Below are positions 1 to 6,483 of a DNA stretch of 46,643 nt, piece after piece. The DNA comes from a virus, in the IMG/VR virus record IMGVR_UViG_3300037088_000339, positions 1 through 46,643 of that record. One strand, 5' to 3'. The stretch's first letter is position 1. Each line of letters starts with the position of its first letter. The notes under the pieces are model-generated. The model was not told the origin of the DNA. It saw nothing but the letters and a program-made list of their open reading frames with translations, and did not search any database. The position numbers were made by a program, and so were the translations under genes.

Positions 1-214
<214 letters not shown>

Positions 215-227
<13 letters not shown>

Positions 228-583
228 ACCGTCACCTCTGCAATACTATCCTGAGCTTTTTTGCTACAGTATAGTATTTCGATTGTTTGTAATAATTTAA
301 CGGAAGGCACTTCACAAGGAAACTTACAATTTGTTGGTTTGCTGAAGCCGTCTTGTGAAGCCTGCGATAATGTCGCTGCACCATCCCAATAGTACAATCG
401 CCGAGCGTGGCGTAATACAACCTCTTGGCCAACTTGAGACTTCAGATAGCCCGCAAATACACCTGCTGAGTACGTTCGACAGATTACGTAAGGCATTCCC
501 TCAAGTTTTTCTGCAGATTGTACAAAAGCGTCTTTTCTGATATACTCGACGTCATCAATCTTAATTGTTTGTAATGTATTCAT
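215..583 (-). CDS. Phage hypothetical protein, DUF6948-like
   Basis: 122 aa. ATG at 583 has AGGAG seven bases upstream. The core PYVICRTYSAGVFAGYL, then RHARRLYYWDGAATLSQ and CKFPCEVP, matches my recollection of a widespread small phage protein family (DUF6948 type) of unknown function. It is the gene just before the Gly/Ser-rich repeat protein, whose start lies inside its last codons, so the two are probably translated together. Confidence 0.75.
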
Positions 584-600
584 TTAAGTCTCCTATGCGT

Positions 601-644
601 GAAGGAAGGATTCCTTCTAGTGCCTCAGCCACCTCGAGGGTGGC
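601..644. terminator. Two adjacent hairpins between early genes
   Basis: GAAGGAA-GGA-TTCCTTC (601-617, seven pairs) and GCCACC-TCGAG-GGTGGC (628-644, six pairs) fill the gap between two leftward genes. Neither is followed by a clear T run, so they may be RNA-stability or processing hairpins rather than terminators. The first sits just upstream of the ribosome site of the next gene. Confidence 0.4.
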
Positions 645-672
645 CTTAGCATTACTACATGAACAGTGGCGC

Positions 673-1332
673 TCAGGCGCTCATTTCCTCCAGCGCGGCA
701 TCAGCGTCGATCTTGACGGCCTTGAGTGCCTTGGCTTCTTCCAGCCGTTTGATAACCACGCCGGTCTTGGTTGCAGGACTGCGGAAGCTGTCGTACAAGG
801 CACGACGAGTGAGTTCCTTGTCGCCGTCGAGTTTCTTCTGCAGGAACGCCTTGACCGTGGCGAGGTCTTTGCCGGTGACTTCCATAATGGCCTGAACGAC
901 CAAGGAGGAGCCACTGACGCCACCGCCGCCAGATGCACGACCCTTACCCCACCTGCCTGCCTGGATCTCCGTATTCAGGTCATCAATCGCAATAACCATG
1001 TCGTCTTCGCTCAGCGGCTTGTCCGCCGTGGTAGCCAGTTCATCGCCGAACTTCTGCTCGCCGCCGTGACCTGCGAACTTGGCGAACAGCGTCAGCGGAA
1101 TCGGCAGGAGCCGTGTAACACCGTTACGGAAGTCCATACGAATAGCAACTGCGCCAGCTTCCAGCTGAATCACTCCGCTGTCAGCATCAATGACGATCTT
1201 ACTATCATCAATCAGCGTTTCTTTGTTCACCTTGCGCTTGCCCGCAAAGTTTACAACCCGGCCATCTTCCATTGTGACTGCAACTACCTCGGTTTTGGCT
1301 TTCGCCGGTGTTACTTGCTCAGGTGCATTCAT
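673..1332 (-). CDS. Conserved phage hypothetical protein
   Basis: 219 aa, ATG with GAGGAG eight to nine bases upstream. The N-terminal half has beta-rich segments (VAVTMEDGRVVNF; AIRMDFRNGVTRLLPIP) followed by KFAGHGGEQKFGDE, a block seen in many phage early-region proteins of unknown role. The C-terminal third is Lys/Ala-rich and helical (TGVVIKRLEEAKALKAVKI). No enzyme motif is visible. It heads a leftward segment after a 290-nt gap, so it may have its own promoter, though I see no RpoE-type site in front of it. Confidence 0.75.
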   Translation of the reverse strand: MNAPEQVTPAKAKTEVVAVTMEDGRVVNFAGKRKVNKETLIDDSKIVIDADSGVIQLEAGAVAIRMDFRNGVTRLLPIPLTLFAKFAGHGGEQKFGDELATTADKPLSEDDMVIAIDDLNTEIQAGRWGKGRASGGGGVSGSSLVVQAIMEVTGKDLATVKAFLQKKLDGDKELTRRALYDSFRSPATKTGVVIKRLEEAKALKAVKIDADAALEEMSA

Positions 1333-1624
1333 GCTTGATACTCCTCACGTGTGTCCCCTTTTGAAAAACCAGCGAGACACTTATTCTGGTCAGCGGATAA
1401 TCTCCACCCGGAAAAACTCACGGCATTGCAGCCACTTATCCACTGTATGAGTTTTAACGGCTGAATACTACCACTTTCGGAAAGACTACTGGCTTATACA
1501 ATACCTTGGGATGGTAAGCCCAACATACCAGCGTGCCTAATATATTCAACTACCTTGGCCTAGGTACTACGTGGATAATCTCCACTAGGAGGGAGCCAGT
1601 TGCCTAGCTCCAACCTGGAAGGGA
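1333..1624. other. Gene-free stretch with a repeated 15-mer
   Basis: About 290 nt without a convincing gene on either strand. It holds two copies of a 15-mer, GCGGATAATCTCCAC at 1393-1407 and GTGGATAATCTCCAC at 1571-1585 (14 of 15 identical). The second contains a small dyad (GTGGA/TCCAC). Possible operator or regulatory repeat; nothing else recognised. Confidence 0.5.
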
Positions 1625-1792
1625 CTATTCTTGGTGTCCGAGCACCTCGCGTTCGTACTCGGCCTTCTCGCCGGGAAGCCAAGGACGGCTTGCCCATTGG
1701 CCTGGTATGGTCTCTTCCCACTTCCGCTCTGGCGCAGGATAGCCGCAACGGTAAGGAATAACTGTGCTAGGTGTTATACGATTTGACCCCAT
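1625..1792 (-). CDS. Small hypothetical protein
   Basis: 55 aa. I use ATG at 1792, which has AGAGG eight bases upstream, in preference to the longer frame starting at 1849. The protein is polar with several Trp and Pro (EETIPGQWASRPWLPGEK). No family recognised. Confidence 0.5.
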   Translation of the reverse strand: MGSNRITPSTVIPYRCGYPAPERKWEETIPGQWASRPWLPGEKAEYEREVLGHQE

Positions 1793-1842
1793 GTTACAAT
1801 CCTCTACGCTTGTTTTGTTTGAAGGAGCTCTTAGCGTACTTA

Positions 1843-1959
1843 TTACCATAGCAACCTTCCCCCCTTACCACGCCCATGATAAATTGGCAAAGCACTTAAT
1901 GCCACGCCGCTTAAGATAAGCGCCATAATTACTGACGCAGTTGCAAATTTAGTCTTCAT
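1843..1959 (-). CDS. Small membrane-anchored or exported protein
   Basis: 38 aa from ATG at 1959: a short basic start (MKTKF), one hydrophobic helix (ASVIMALILSGVALSALP) and a basic tail (YHGRGKGGRLLW). This is a single-span or signal-anchor peptide. It is the first gene after promoter C. The ribosome site is weak: GAGG lies about 13 bases upstream. Confidence 0.45.
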   Translation of the reverse strand: MKTKFATASVIMALILSGVALSALPIYHGRGKGGRLLW

Positions 1960-2023
1960 TTTGATTCGAGCCTCTGAGCCTAGGGACTGGTGAGCCGGGC
2001 GTCCCATTTCCCGCGTTACGTTT

Positions 2024-2056
2024 GTTTGACCGAAGCTGGTTGATTTAGTTCCCAAG
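2024..2056 (-). promoter_or_regulatory. RpoE-type promoter C
   Basis: Read leftwards: CTTGGGAACT, 13 nt, then TCGGTCAAAC. The -35 (GGAACT) and -10 (GGTC) elements have the same spacing as four other sites in this window and fit the ECF/RpoE class. It would start RNA about 60 nt before the small membrane gene at 1959. Confidence 0.65.
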
Positions 2057-2065
2057 AAAATGAAA

Positions 2066-2233
2066 TTATTTACGAACTACATGCTCTTCTACTATGTACG
2101 TTGTAGAAAGAGTTTCGTATCTATTATTTAATTCCATCGCCAACTTTTCAGCGTCTTTGCGTTGCGCAAAAACTTCCTCTACCATACCACCTTCGTAACT
2201 TACAAAGCATATTACAACAAATACGTTATTCAT
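2066..2233 (-). CDS. Small phage protein, DUF7336-like
   Basis: 55 aa from ATG at 2233, with GGAGG about ten bases upstream. The pattern VFVVICFVSYEGGMVEEVFAQ-KDAEKLAMELN is the short beta-alpha-beta type common in phage early regions (DUF7336-like by recollection). The ATG overlaps the stop of the previous small gene (ATGA), implying coupled translation. Confidence 0.6.
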   Translation of the reverse strand: MNNVFVVICFVSYEGGMVEEVFAQRKDAEKLAMELNNRYETLSTTYIVEEHVVRK

Positions 2234-2355
2234 AGCAGCAATCCCTCCTTCCCATACCACATTCTGATCATTGATACCGGGCGCTTAGCGAGCAGACATT
2301 CCCAATACGCGGAGATCCAACGAGCATTGTGCTGTGAACGTTGCCAGGCGGTCAT
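2230..2355 (-). CDS. Small hypothetical protein (41 aa)
   Basis: ATG at 2355 has GGAG seven bases upstream. The frame ends in TGA overlapping the ATG of the next gene, and its own ATG overlaps the stop of the previous one. It is Trp-rich and basic (MTAWQRSQHNARW). The four-base overlaps on both sides are the main support; no family recognised. Confidence 0.5.
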   Translation of the reverse strand: MTAWQRSQHNARWISAYWECLLAKRPVSMIRMWYGKEGLLL

Positions 2356-2471
2356 TGTGAGTCTCCATCACTGTGCTCCTCTGGCCAAAACAACACATCC
2401 AATATCAAGACGGCGGCTAGGAATAGCGCGAGTGCCTCCAGCGCATCATAGCAATCCCACGGCCAAGGCAT
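2352..2471 (-). CDS. Small membrane protein (39 aa)
   Basis: ATG overlaps the TAA of the upstream gene (TAATG). The sequence is MPWPWDCYDALEAL, then a hydrophobic helix (ALFLAAVLILDVLF) and an acidic tail. Single transmembrane segment; role unknown. It lies in a chain of four tightly overlapping micro-genes (2650 to 2066). Confidence 0.5.
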   Translation of the reverse strand: MPWPWDCYDALEALALFLAAVLILDVLFWPEEHSDGDSQ

Positions 2472-2650
2472 TATAGGCCCTCCAGCAGATCGAAGATGTA
2501 ATCCGGCTCCAGCCCGAATTCGTCAGCCAGGATTTCCTCAGGATCTTCGCCTTGGCAAATCCATGCTTGAGCTTCTGCGATAGCTTCGTCAGCTTCCGCA
2601 TCAGTCAGCCCATCCCGGCGCATCAGCACCTGTTTCAGTGTCTCTTCCAC
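2471..2650 (-). CDS. Small acidic phage protein, GTG start
   Basis: 59 aa. GTG at 2650, four bases from the stop of the preceding gene. The pattern LKQVLMRRDGLTDAEADEAI, then GEDPEEILADEFGLEPDYIFDLL, is a common small helical phage protein (often the sequence ends EEWFGLEPDYLFELL in relatives). Role unknown; probably a small protein-interaction module. Confidence 0.65.
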   Translation of the reverse strand: MEETLKQVLMRRDGLTDAEADEAIAEAQAWICQGEDPEEILADEFGLEPDYIFDLLEGL

Positions 2651-2653
2651 CTT

Positions 2654-2920
2654 TCAATCCTCCAAGTTTATCTGGCCGTCCATCAGCCAGTACATGTATT
2701 CATATACTCCACCGCTTAAGTGAAGTTCCGTTGCATCCCCATAGAAGCCACCGAACACTGGTTGACCGTGAACCTCCTCCAGTCCGGCTTCCTCGAGACT
2801 GCAGCACTCAATCCGTCCATCGAACAGTTGGTCTTCCCAGTCTGCCTCATCGGCCAGATCAAGCTCCGGCAAGGCGGCCATTACAGCGACCAGGTTCGTT
2901 GCAGGTACTCTTTGTAACAT
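2654..2920 (-). CDS. Hypothetical acidic protein
   Basis: 88 aa from ATG at 2920, chosen over an upstream ATG because GGAGG lies seven bases before it. The leader TGGAGGCTCA is shared with the genes starting at 4799, 5392 and 46117. Acidic sequence (LPELDLADEADWEDQLFDG), no recognised domain. It is the first gene of the operon driven by promoter A. Confidence 0.65.
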   Translation of the reverse strand: MLQRVPATNLVAVMAALPELDLADEADWEDQLFDGRIECCSLEEAGLEEVHGQPVFGGFYGDATELHLSGGVYEYMYWLMDGQINLED

Positions 2921-2971
2921 GATGAGCCTCCAGATATGCTGCAACTGATCACCGTTGCCGTGTTTCTACCA

Positions 2972-3004
2972 ATTAGACCGGGGCTTTCGCCCCGAGTTCC
3001 CAAG
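2972..3004 (-). promoter_or_regulatory. RpoE-type promoter A
   Basis: Read leftwards: CTTGGGAACT, 13 nt, CCGGTCTAAT. GTCTAA is a close match to the -10 of RpoE-class promoters. The spacer happens to include an inverted repeat (CGGGGC-GAAA-GCCCCG), so this could also be described as a hairpin; the conserved -35/-10 blocks shared with four other sites make a promoter the better call. Confidence 0.7.
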
Positions 3005-3352
3005 CTAGTGCATTACTATCAAATTACTCTCTGGCAGGACGATTCGCTTCGCCCAAGCCAGTTTGATCTCCCGTTCGCATTCCGCCAGTTCCTCTACTGT
3101 CCAGCCGTGCTGCTCCACCACCAGCTTCGCAACCGCATTATACGCCTGTGCGAGCTGTCCTGTCGCATGCAGCAGCCTCGGAACTTGCTGATTCGCCTGC
3201 CCAAGGATCTGCGTCGCCTCACTCGCAATTCCACTATTCATAATCAGTTCGAACATCGGGCGACCGAAGCGCTTCGCTACGGGTCTAAAGCACTCGAGCA
3301 GATCGGCGTTCGCCTTGGGCGGCTGTGCTTGGTATAGTTTCTTTTCAGTCAT
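3005..3352 (-). CDS. Hypothetical phage protein
   Basis: 115 aa from ATG at 3352 (GGTGGA upstream); it overlaps the endonuclease VII gene by eight bases. Mostly helical (QILGQANQQVPRLLHATGQLAQAYNAVAKLVVE) with a C-terminal EELAECEREIKLAWAKRI. No recognised function. Confidence 0.65.
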   Translation of the reverse strand: MTEKKLYQAQPPKANADLLECFRPVAKRFGRPMFELIMNSGIASEATQILGQANQQVPRLLHATGQLAQAYNAVAKLVVEQHGWTVEELAECEREIKLAWAKRIVLPESNLIVMH

Positions 3353-3824
3353 GATATTCCACCATATAAGTTTGAAGTTGACCTTCATCATTCATTGTTT
3401 GCACTTCGTAGTATTTCTTCTCTTTTTCCTTCGCACGTTTCGGACCTTCCACTTCCTCTGCAAATACTGACGTACCACGCAGCTTTAAATACGCCAACGC
3501 ATTCTGCAAAAAGATATGGCTTTCCTTAATCGCACCCAGATACGTATTACAATTAAAGCATAGCAATCCACGTACTTGTTTCGGAATTGAAGCATAGCGC
3601 GCCTCATTCGGAATATGCACGTAATCTACAAAGACTTCCGCGCCCTCCTTATCCATCCTTCGTTCAGTCGGGTGCGCAAGCTCCACTTTACAAATCGCAC
3701 AACAGCCGCCTTGACGTTCCCAGAGCTTTTCCCATTTAGCTATTGTCAATTTATACTTGGCAATATTATTCACATGATAGCTCTTCGAGGCGTATCCCCA
3801 AGGTCTAACACGCGGTGCTCTCAT
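3345..3824 (-). CDS. Endonuclease VII family (HNH) protein with altered active site
   Basis: 159 aa. A zinc-binding pair CCAIC (about residues 41-45) and a second pair in VRGLLCFNCN match recombination endonuclease VII (T4 gp49 type), which resolves branched DNA before packaging. In T4 the catalytic block between the pairs reads HLDHDH; here the aligned stretch is VDYVH, so the histidine that acts with the Asp is replaced by Tyr, while the Asp, the second His and the downstream Asn remain. It could be a variant or impaired nuclease. Overlaps the HTH gene by four bases (ATGA). Confidence 0.8.
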   Translation of the reverse strand: MRAPRVRPWGYASKSYHVNNIAKYKLTIAKWEKLWERQGGCCAICKVELAHPTERRMDKEGAEVFVDYVHIPNEARYASIPKQVRGLLCFNCNTYLGAIKESHIFLQNALAYLKLRGTSVFAEEVEGPKRAKEKEKKYYEVQTMNDEGQLQTYMVEYHD

Positions 3825-4174
3825 TCCAAATACCCTGCATCAAGTTCATCTAACATTGCATTAGCCGCCTTTGCCGGTGCTTGCACCTCCGCAGCTACCG
3901 CATTCAGTTTATTAATCGCAGACTCATTAAACATATGCGGATTCATTGCCTTAAATTTTGCCAGGCTTGCCTCAGCCTCTGCGTCGGTCTTAACTTCCGG
4001 CACTGCACCATAGGCGCCTCCATGATTCAGCACTCGAAAGACCGTTGTCTCACTCACACCAAGCATTCCTGCAATCTTCATCTGTGAATACTTTGGATTG
4101 CCCCTATGATCAAGTATTGTACGAAGGCGCTTGATCTCCATCGTTGCTGCAGATGTTAATACCTTACTCGCCAT
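3821..4174 (-). CDS. Helix-turn-helix DNA-binding protein
   Basis: 117 aa from ATG at 4174 (GGGGAG seven bases upstream). The segment YSQMKIAGMLGVSETTVFRVLNHGG is a clear HTH of the invertase/Hin-like or Trp-repressor-like kind. It is preceded by 'KRLRTILDHRGNP' and followed by a helical C-terminal region. It is the first gene after promoter B and may regulate early transcription, or act on the dyad elements nearby (4465-5740). Specific target unknown. Confidence 0.75.
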   Translation of the reverse strand: MASKVLTSAATMEIKRLRTILDHRGNPKYSQMKIAGMLGVSETTVFRVLNHGGAYGAVPEVKTDAEAEASLAKFKAMNPHMFNESAINKLNAVAAEVQAPAKAANAMLDELDAGYLE

Positions 4175-4214
4175 ATCAGTTCTCCCCATTGACGGGCGGC
4201 TGCCCGTTACCCCC

Positions 4215-4247
4215 ATTAGACCGGCGCTTGGTGCTTAAGTTCCCAAG
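4215..4247 (-). promoter_or_regulatory. RpoE-type promoter B
   Basis: Read leftwards: CTTGGGAACT, 13 nt, CCGGTCTAAT. It shares both blocks exactly with promoter A, while the spacers differ, which argues that the blocks are what is conserved. It lies about 40 nt before the HTH gene. Confidence 0.75.
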
Positions 4248-4267
4248 AAATTCAACCATCCCCCTAA

Positions 4268-4450
4268 TCCTCCTCATACTCATGCTCCCCCCATAAACCG
4301 GCCTATTAAAATTGTGCCAGCTTTAAATTTAGCTCTTGGTCTTAATAGATTAAAAAAAAACTAGGAAATAAATCAAGATCAAATTTCAATTTTGAACCTG
4401 GGCTGTTTTTAATAGGCCGGGTTCTCGGAGGAGCATGAGTACGAGGAGGA
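4268..4450. repeat. 44-bp imperfect inverted repeat around an AT-rich core
   Basis: Arms 4268-4311 and 4407-4450 are reverse complements at 39 of 44 positions. The inner 14 bases of each arm (TTTTAATAGGCCGG read outwards) match perfectly. The 95-nt core is AT-rich, with an A9 run and TTTAAATTTAG. No gene fits. Candidate replication origin, large regulatory structure or transcription boundary between the operons of promoters D and B. Confidence 0.8.
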
Positions 4451-4464
4451 GGAGAATGATTATT

Positions 4465-4494
4465 CTCGTGCGTTATGGCCGAATAACAGACGTG
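4465..4494. repeat. 28-nt dyad element, copy 1
   Basis: CTCGTGCGTTAT, 6 nt, ATAACAGACG. Same architecture as copies at 4867, 5713, 14302 and 46149 (two half-sites 6 nt apart). This is the most divergent right half. It sits directly beside the large inverted repeat. Confidence 0.55.
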
Positions 4495-4539
4495 AGAAAA
4501 GGCAGCCAAACCACGCTGCCTTGAGTGAGCAGAGCTCGA

Positions 4540-4665
4540 TTACACGCAGGCCAGAAAGATTCTGAGCCAATGCCGCGCCCATGCGTAGCGGGCTTGGAGC
4601 CCCCTTGCCGCCGCCTCGTGCCGGGTGATTCGAGCGAGGAGTCGCTGCCGCTCTACCTGCGTCAT
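4540..4665 (-). CDS. Small basic protein (41 aa)
   Basis: ATG at 4665 has GGGAGG eight bases upstream and overlaps the TGA of the preceding small gene (ATGA). The sequence is helical and basic (MTQVERQRLLARITRHE, then ARHWLRIFLACV). A longer frame in the same phase starts at 4812, but the overlap with a good ribosome site favours the short form. Function unknown. Confidence 0.45.
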   Translation of the reverse strand: MTQVERQRLLARITRHEAAARGLQARYAWARHWLRIFLACV

Positions 4666-4799
4666 GAGCATACCCTCCCAGCGTTTCGGTGAGCGATTAG
4701 CAGCCCGCGGAGTTGCCTCAGCAGCGCCCCCCGTAGAGCCGGGAACCGCCGGATCTCCACGCATAGGTGCCTGATTGTGTGAGCGATTTTGAATCTCAT
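4662..4799 (-). CDS. Small basic protein (45 aa)
   Basis: ATG at 4799 carries the conserved leader TGGAGGCTCACC shared with the gene at 5392. Arg-rich, helical product (MRFKIAHTIRHLCVEIRRF). Too short to have been obvious otherwise; the leader and the ATGA overlap with the next gene are the support. Confidence 0.45.
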   Translation of the reverse strand: MRFKIAHTIRHLCVEIRRFPALRGALLRQLRGLLIAHRNAGRVCS

Positions 4800-4866
4800 G
4801 GTGAGCCTCCATTTCCGGCAGGATTGCCGTCGAAGCCGACTGTCACCCGGCTTGAACTGCGATCTT

Positions 4867-4894
4867 CCCGTGTGGTATCAATCCGTAATCCCCG
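4867..4894. repeat. 28-nt dyad element, copy 2
   Basis: CCCGTGTGGTAT, 6 nt, GTAATCCCCG, matching the family spacing. It is followed at once by another left half-site (CGTGCGTTAT, 4893-4902), identical to the one in copy 1. Confidence 0.5.
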
Positions 4895-4980
4895 TGCGTT
4901 ATAATCGACCGTGGCGGCGTTCGTCGCATTTAGGCCACCGTGGTCCGCCCACGTGCCGCGCGTTCAACACGCGTCGATTG

Positions 4981-4998
4981 TGGGGCATTGCTGCCCCA
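4981..4998. terminator. Hairpin after the gene at 5009
   Basis: TGGGGCA-TTGC-TGCCCCA is a perfect seven-pair stem eleven bases beyond the stop of the leftward gene 5009-5392. There is no T run on the downstream side, so termination is uncertain; it may be an RNA-stabilising end. Confidence 0.45.
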
Positions 4999-5008
4999 TT
5001 TCCGTCGA

Positions 5009-5392
5009 TTACGCACCCATTTCCGCGAGCATTTTCTCGGCAATATATGCCTCGGCCTGTTCATAGCTGCATCCGCGTTTCACCGCGATGGCGAGAATGG
5101 TCGCATTCTGTGGCGCTTTCCTCGTGCCAGCTTTGGGCGACCAGTCCACCGAGCCCGTTTGGTAATGCTCGATCAACTCCACAATCGCCGCGCGCCTCAT
5201 TGCCTCAGTGACACGAAAATTATTCTCCTTGCTCTTGGCAATCGCCGCATTGTCGCCGAGTCGATGCCCCATTGCGAACGGCACAGCGTACTCCTTGTTT
5301 TCCCGCGACAACAGTCCGCAGTCAAACGACACCTGCGCGACGCCTTCGTCGAATGTGAAGGTTACGACTTGCCCTACGATTTGCTTCTTCAT
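5009..5392 (-). CDS. Hypothetical early protein, first gene of the leftward block
   Basis: 127 aa with leader TGGAGGCTCACC. Starts MKKQIVGQVVTFTFDEG; the middle contains AMGHRLGDNAAIAKSKENN and the C-terminus RGCSYEQAEAYIAEKMLAEMGA. No domain recognised. It is the first gene after promoter D, the outermost leftward promoter, so it would be among the first phage products made. Confidence 0.65.
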   Translation of the reverse strand: MKKQIVGQVVTFTFDEGVAQVSFDCGLLSRENKEYAVPFAMGHRLGDNAAIAKSKENNFRVTEAMRRAAIVELIEHYQTGSVDWSPKAGTRKAPQNATILAIAVKRGCSYEQAEAYIAEKMLAEMGA

Positions 5393-5444
5393 GGTGAGCC
5401 TCCATTGTGTTACGTTAATGATTCAATGTGTTGCTTGGTACTCG

Positions 5445-5476
5445 TATGACCGGGCACCCGGCGATTAGTTCCCGGT
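5445..5476 (-). promoter_or_regulatory. RpoE-type promoter D
   Basis: Read leftwards: CCGGGAACT, 13 nt, CCGGTCATAC. Same spacing as A, B, C and E. About 50 nt ahead of the gene at 5392; it would drive the leftward early block. Confidence 0.65.
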
Positions 5477-5776
5477 ATTTCACAATTATTTGCAGGTATT
5501 TGTGTTGTATTTACGCAACACCTGTTGCACCGGGCAGCCATGTCGCTTGCATCCAGCCTTCCGCATGCCATTATCATTACCCCCCTGGCATCCCGGTATC
5601 CCGGCGGCATAAATCTGCCCGGCCACGCCCCTGGATCGACCCCCAGGGGCAAATAAAAACTTCACCTTCGCGCACAAATGCACCGAATTATTTTGCTACT
5701 GGAATAATTAAGCACGTGAGTTATCGAATAATAATCCACGGGAGCATCCTTGGAGCTTAAGGAAATGTGAGTTAGC
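5477..5776. other. Divergent control region, no gene seen
   Basis: The 300 nt between promoters D and E hold dyad element 3 and a perfect eight-pair hairpin, GCCCCTGG/CCAGGGGC (5627-5650), followed on the + strand by AAATAAAAAC. No convincing ORF on either strand. This is where leftward early and rightward structural transcription part. Confidence 0.6.
5713..5740. repeat. 28-nt dyad element, copy 3
   Basis: CACGTGAGTTAT, 6 nt (cgaata), ATAATCCACG. The half-sites are identical to those at 14302-14329; the six central bases differ, which marks the halves as the conserved signal. Confidence 0.65.
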
Positions 5777-5806
5777 AGGAACTCGCCTGGAGGCCGCCGG
5801 TCAAAC
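5777..5806 (+). promoter_or_regulatory. RpoE-type promoter E (rightward)
   Basis: AGGAACT, 13 nt, CCGGTCAAAC on the + strand. Its predicted start point is at or within a few bases of the terminase ATG at 5811, and no ribosome site lies between, so the first message may be leaderless. Confidence 0.6.
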
Positions 5807-5810
5807 CCGC

Positions 5811-6350
5811 ATGAATGTACCAGCCGCCCACGCCATGCTCAGTGAATTACAGGACGAAGCCCCCAGGGGTGTCATTGCGAAGATGCGGTACTCGCATGAC
5901 GATATGGTGGACTTTATTATCAGTAATCCGGGGATCAGTCAGAACGCCGTAGCCGCCCGGTACGGGTACTCGGTGGGCTGGCTGAGCCAGGTGATGAGTT
6001 CTGACGCTTGGCAGAATAAGATGGCGGAGCGTCGGGCGGAGCTTGTTGATCCGACGCTGGTCGCGACGATCGAGGAACGGTTCAGGGGACTGACGAATCG
6101 AAGCCTGGATCGCCTGATGGAGAAGCTTGATGCACCGCAGGTGAGTGATCAGGTGGTGCTTCGGGCAGTAGAACTAGGGGCGAAGGCCATGGGAATAGGC
6201 GGGAATGCTCAGCCGCCCGCACCGCCGCCCGCAGATCATCTTGCGGCGTTGGCTCAGCGGCTCGTTGCCCTGCAGACGGGCGTTCGAACACAACTTTCAC
6301 AAGGGATAATAATCAATGGCCAAGCAGAAGAACTTCCCGACGCCGCCTAA
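5811..6350 (+). CDS. terS: Terminase small subunit
   Basis: 179 aa. HTH-type segment MVDFIISNPGISQNAVAARY-GYSVGWLSQVM (about residues 30-60), then VDPTLVATIEERFRGLTNRSLDRLMEKL and VVLRAVELGAKAMGIGGN, the usual arrangement of phage small terminases of this type. It recognises the packaging site and delivers DNA to the large subunit. The ATG at 5811 has no ribosome site at normal distance (GGAGG is 17 bases away); with promoter E this suggests leaderless translation. Confidence 0.75.
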   Translation: MNVPAAHAMLSELQDEAPRGVIAKMRYSHDDMVDFIISNPGISQNAVAARYGYSVGWLSQVMSSDAWQNKMAERRAELVDPTLVATIEERFRGLTNRSLDRLMEKLDAPQVSDQVVLRAVELGAKAMGIGGNAQPPAPPPADHLAALAQRLVALQTGVRTQLSQGIIINGQAEELPDAA

Positions 6351-6483
6351 GCCCGCGGGTGACGATGGCGGTAAGGTGGTAGTGGCGGGCAGAGGCAAAG
6401 TGCCGAGTTCCGACGCTGCACAATGCGCTCCAACTCCGGCGGCTCCATTGCGGCAGCACTACAAACTGGCAGGAGGTTGCTAA
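6316..6483 (+). CDS. Small Pro/Lys-rich protein (55 aa)
   Basis: ATG at 6316 inside the end of the terminase small subunit gene, with AAGGGA upstream. Pro- and Gly-rich start (MAKQKNFPTPPKPAGDDGG), ends with TAA overlapping the next ATG (TAATG). Between the two terminase genes; role unknown. Confidence 0.5.
   Translation: MAKQKNFPTPPKPAGDDGGKVVVAGRGKVPSSDAAQCAPTPAAPLRQHYKLAGGC

Noticed and set aside
565-1338. 257-aa ORF on the + strand
   Set aside because: Lies opposite the conserved 219-aa leftward gene and shows the composition of a shadow frame.
1560-1748. 62-aa ORF, Arg-rich, - strand
   Set aside because: Overlaps the better-supported 55-aa gene ending at 1625 in another frame and has no ribosome site.
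2241-2306. Sixth RpoE-type promoter (ACCGG ... ATTCCC)
   Set aside because: The spacer is four bases too long and the -35 block is not GGAACT.
2972-3000. CGGGGC/GCCCCG hairpin as a rho-independent terminator
   Set aside because: The hairpin lies wholly in the spacer of promoter A; the flanking blocks are shared with four sites that have no hairpin, and no T run follows.
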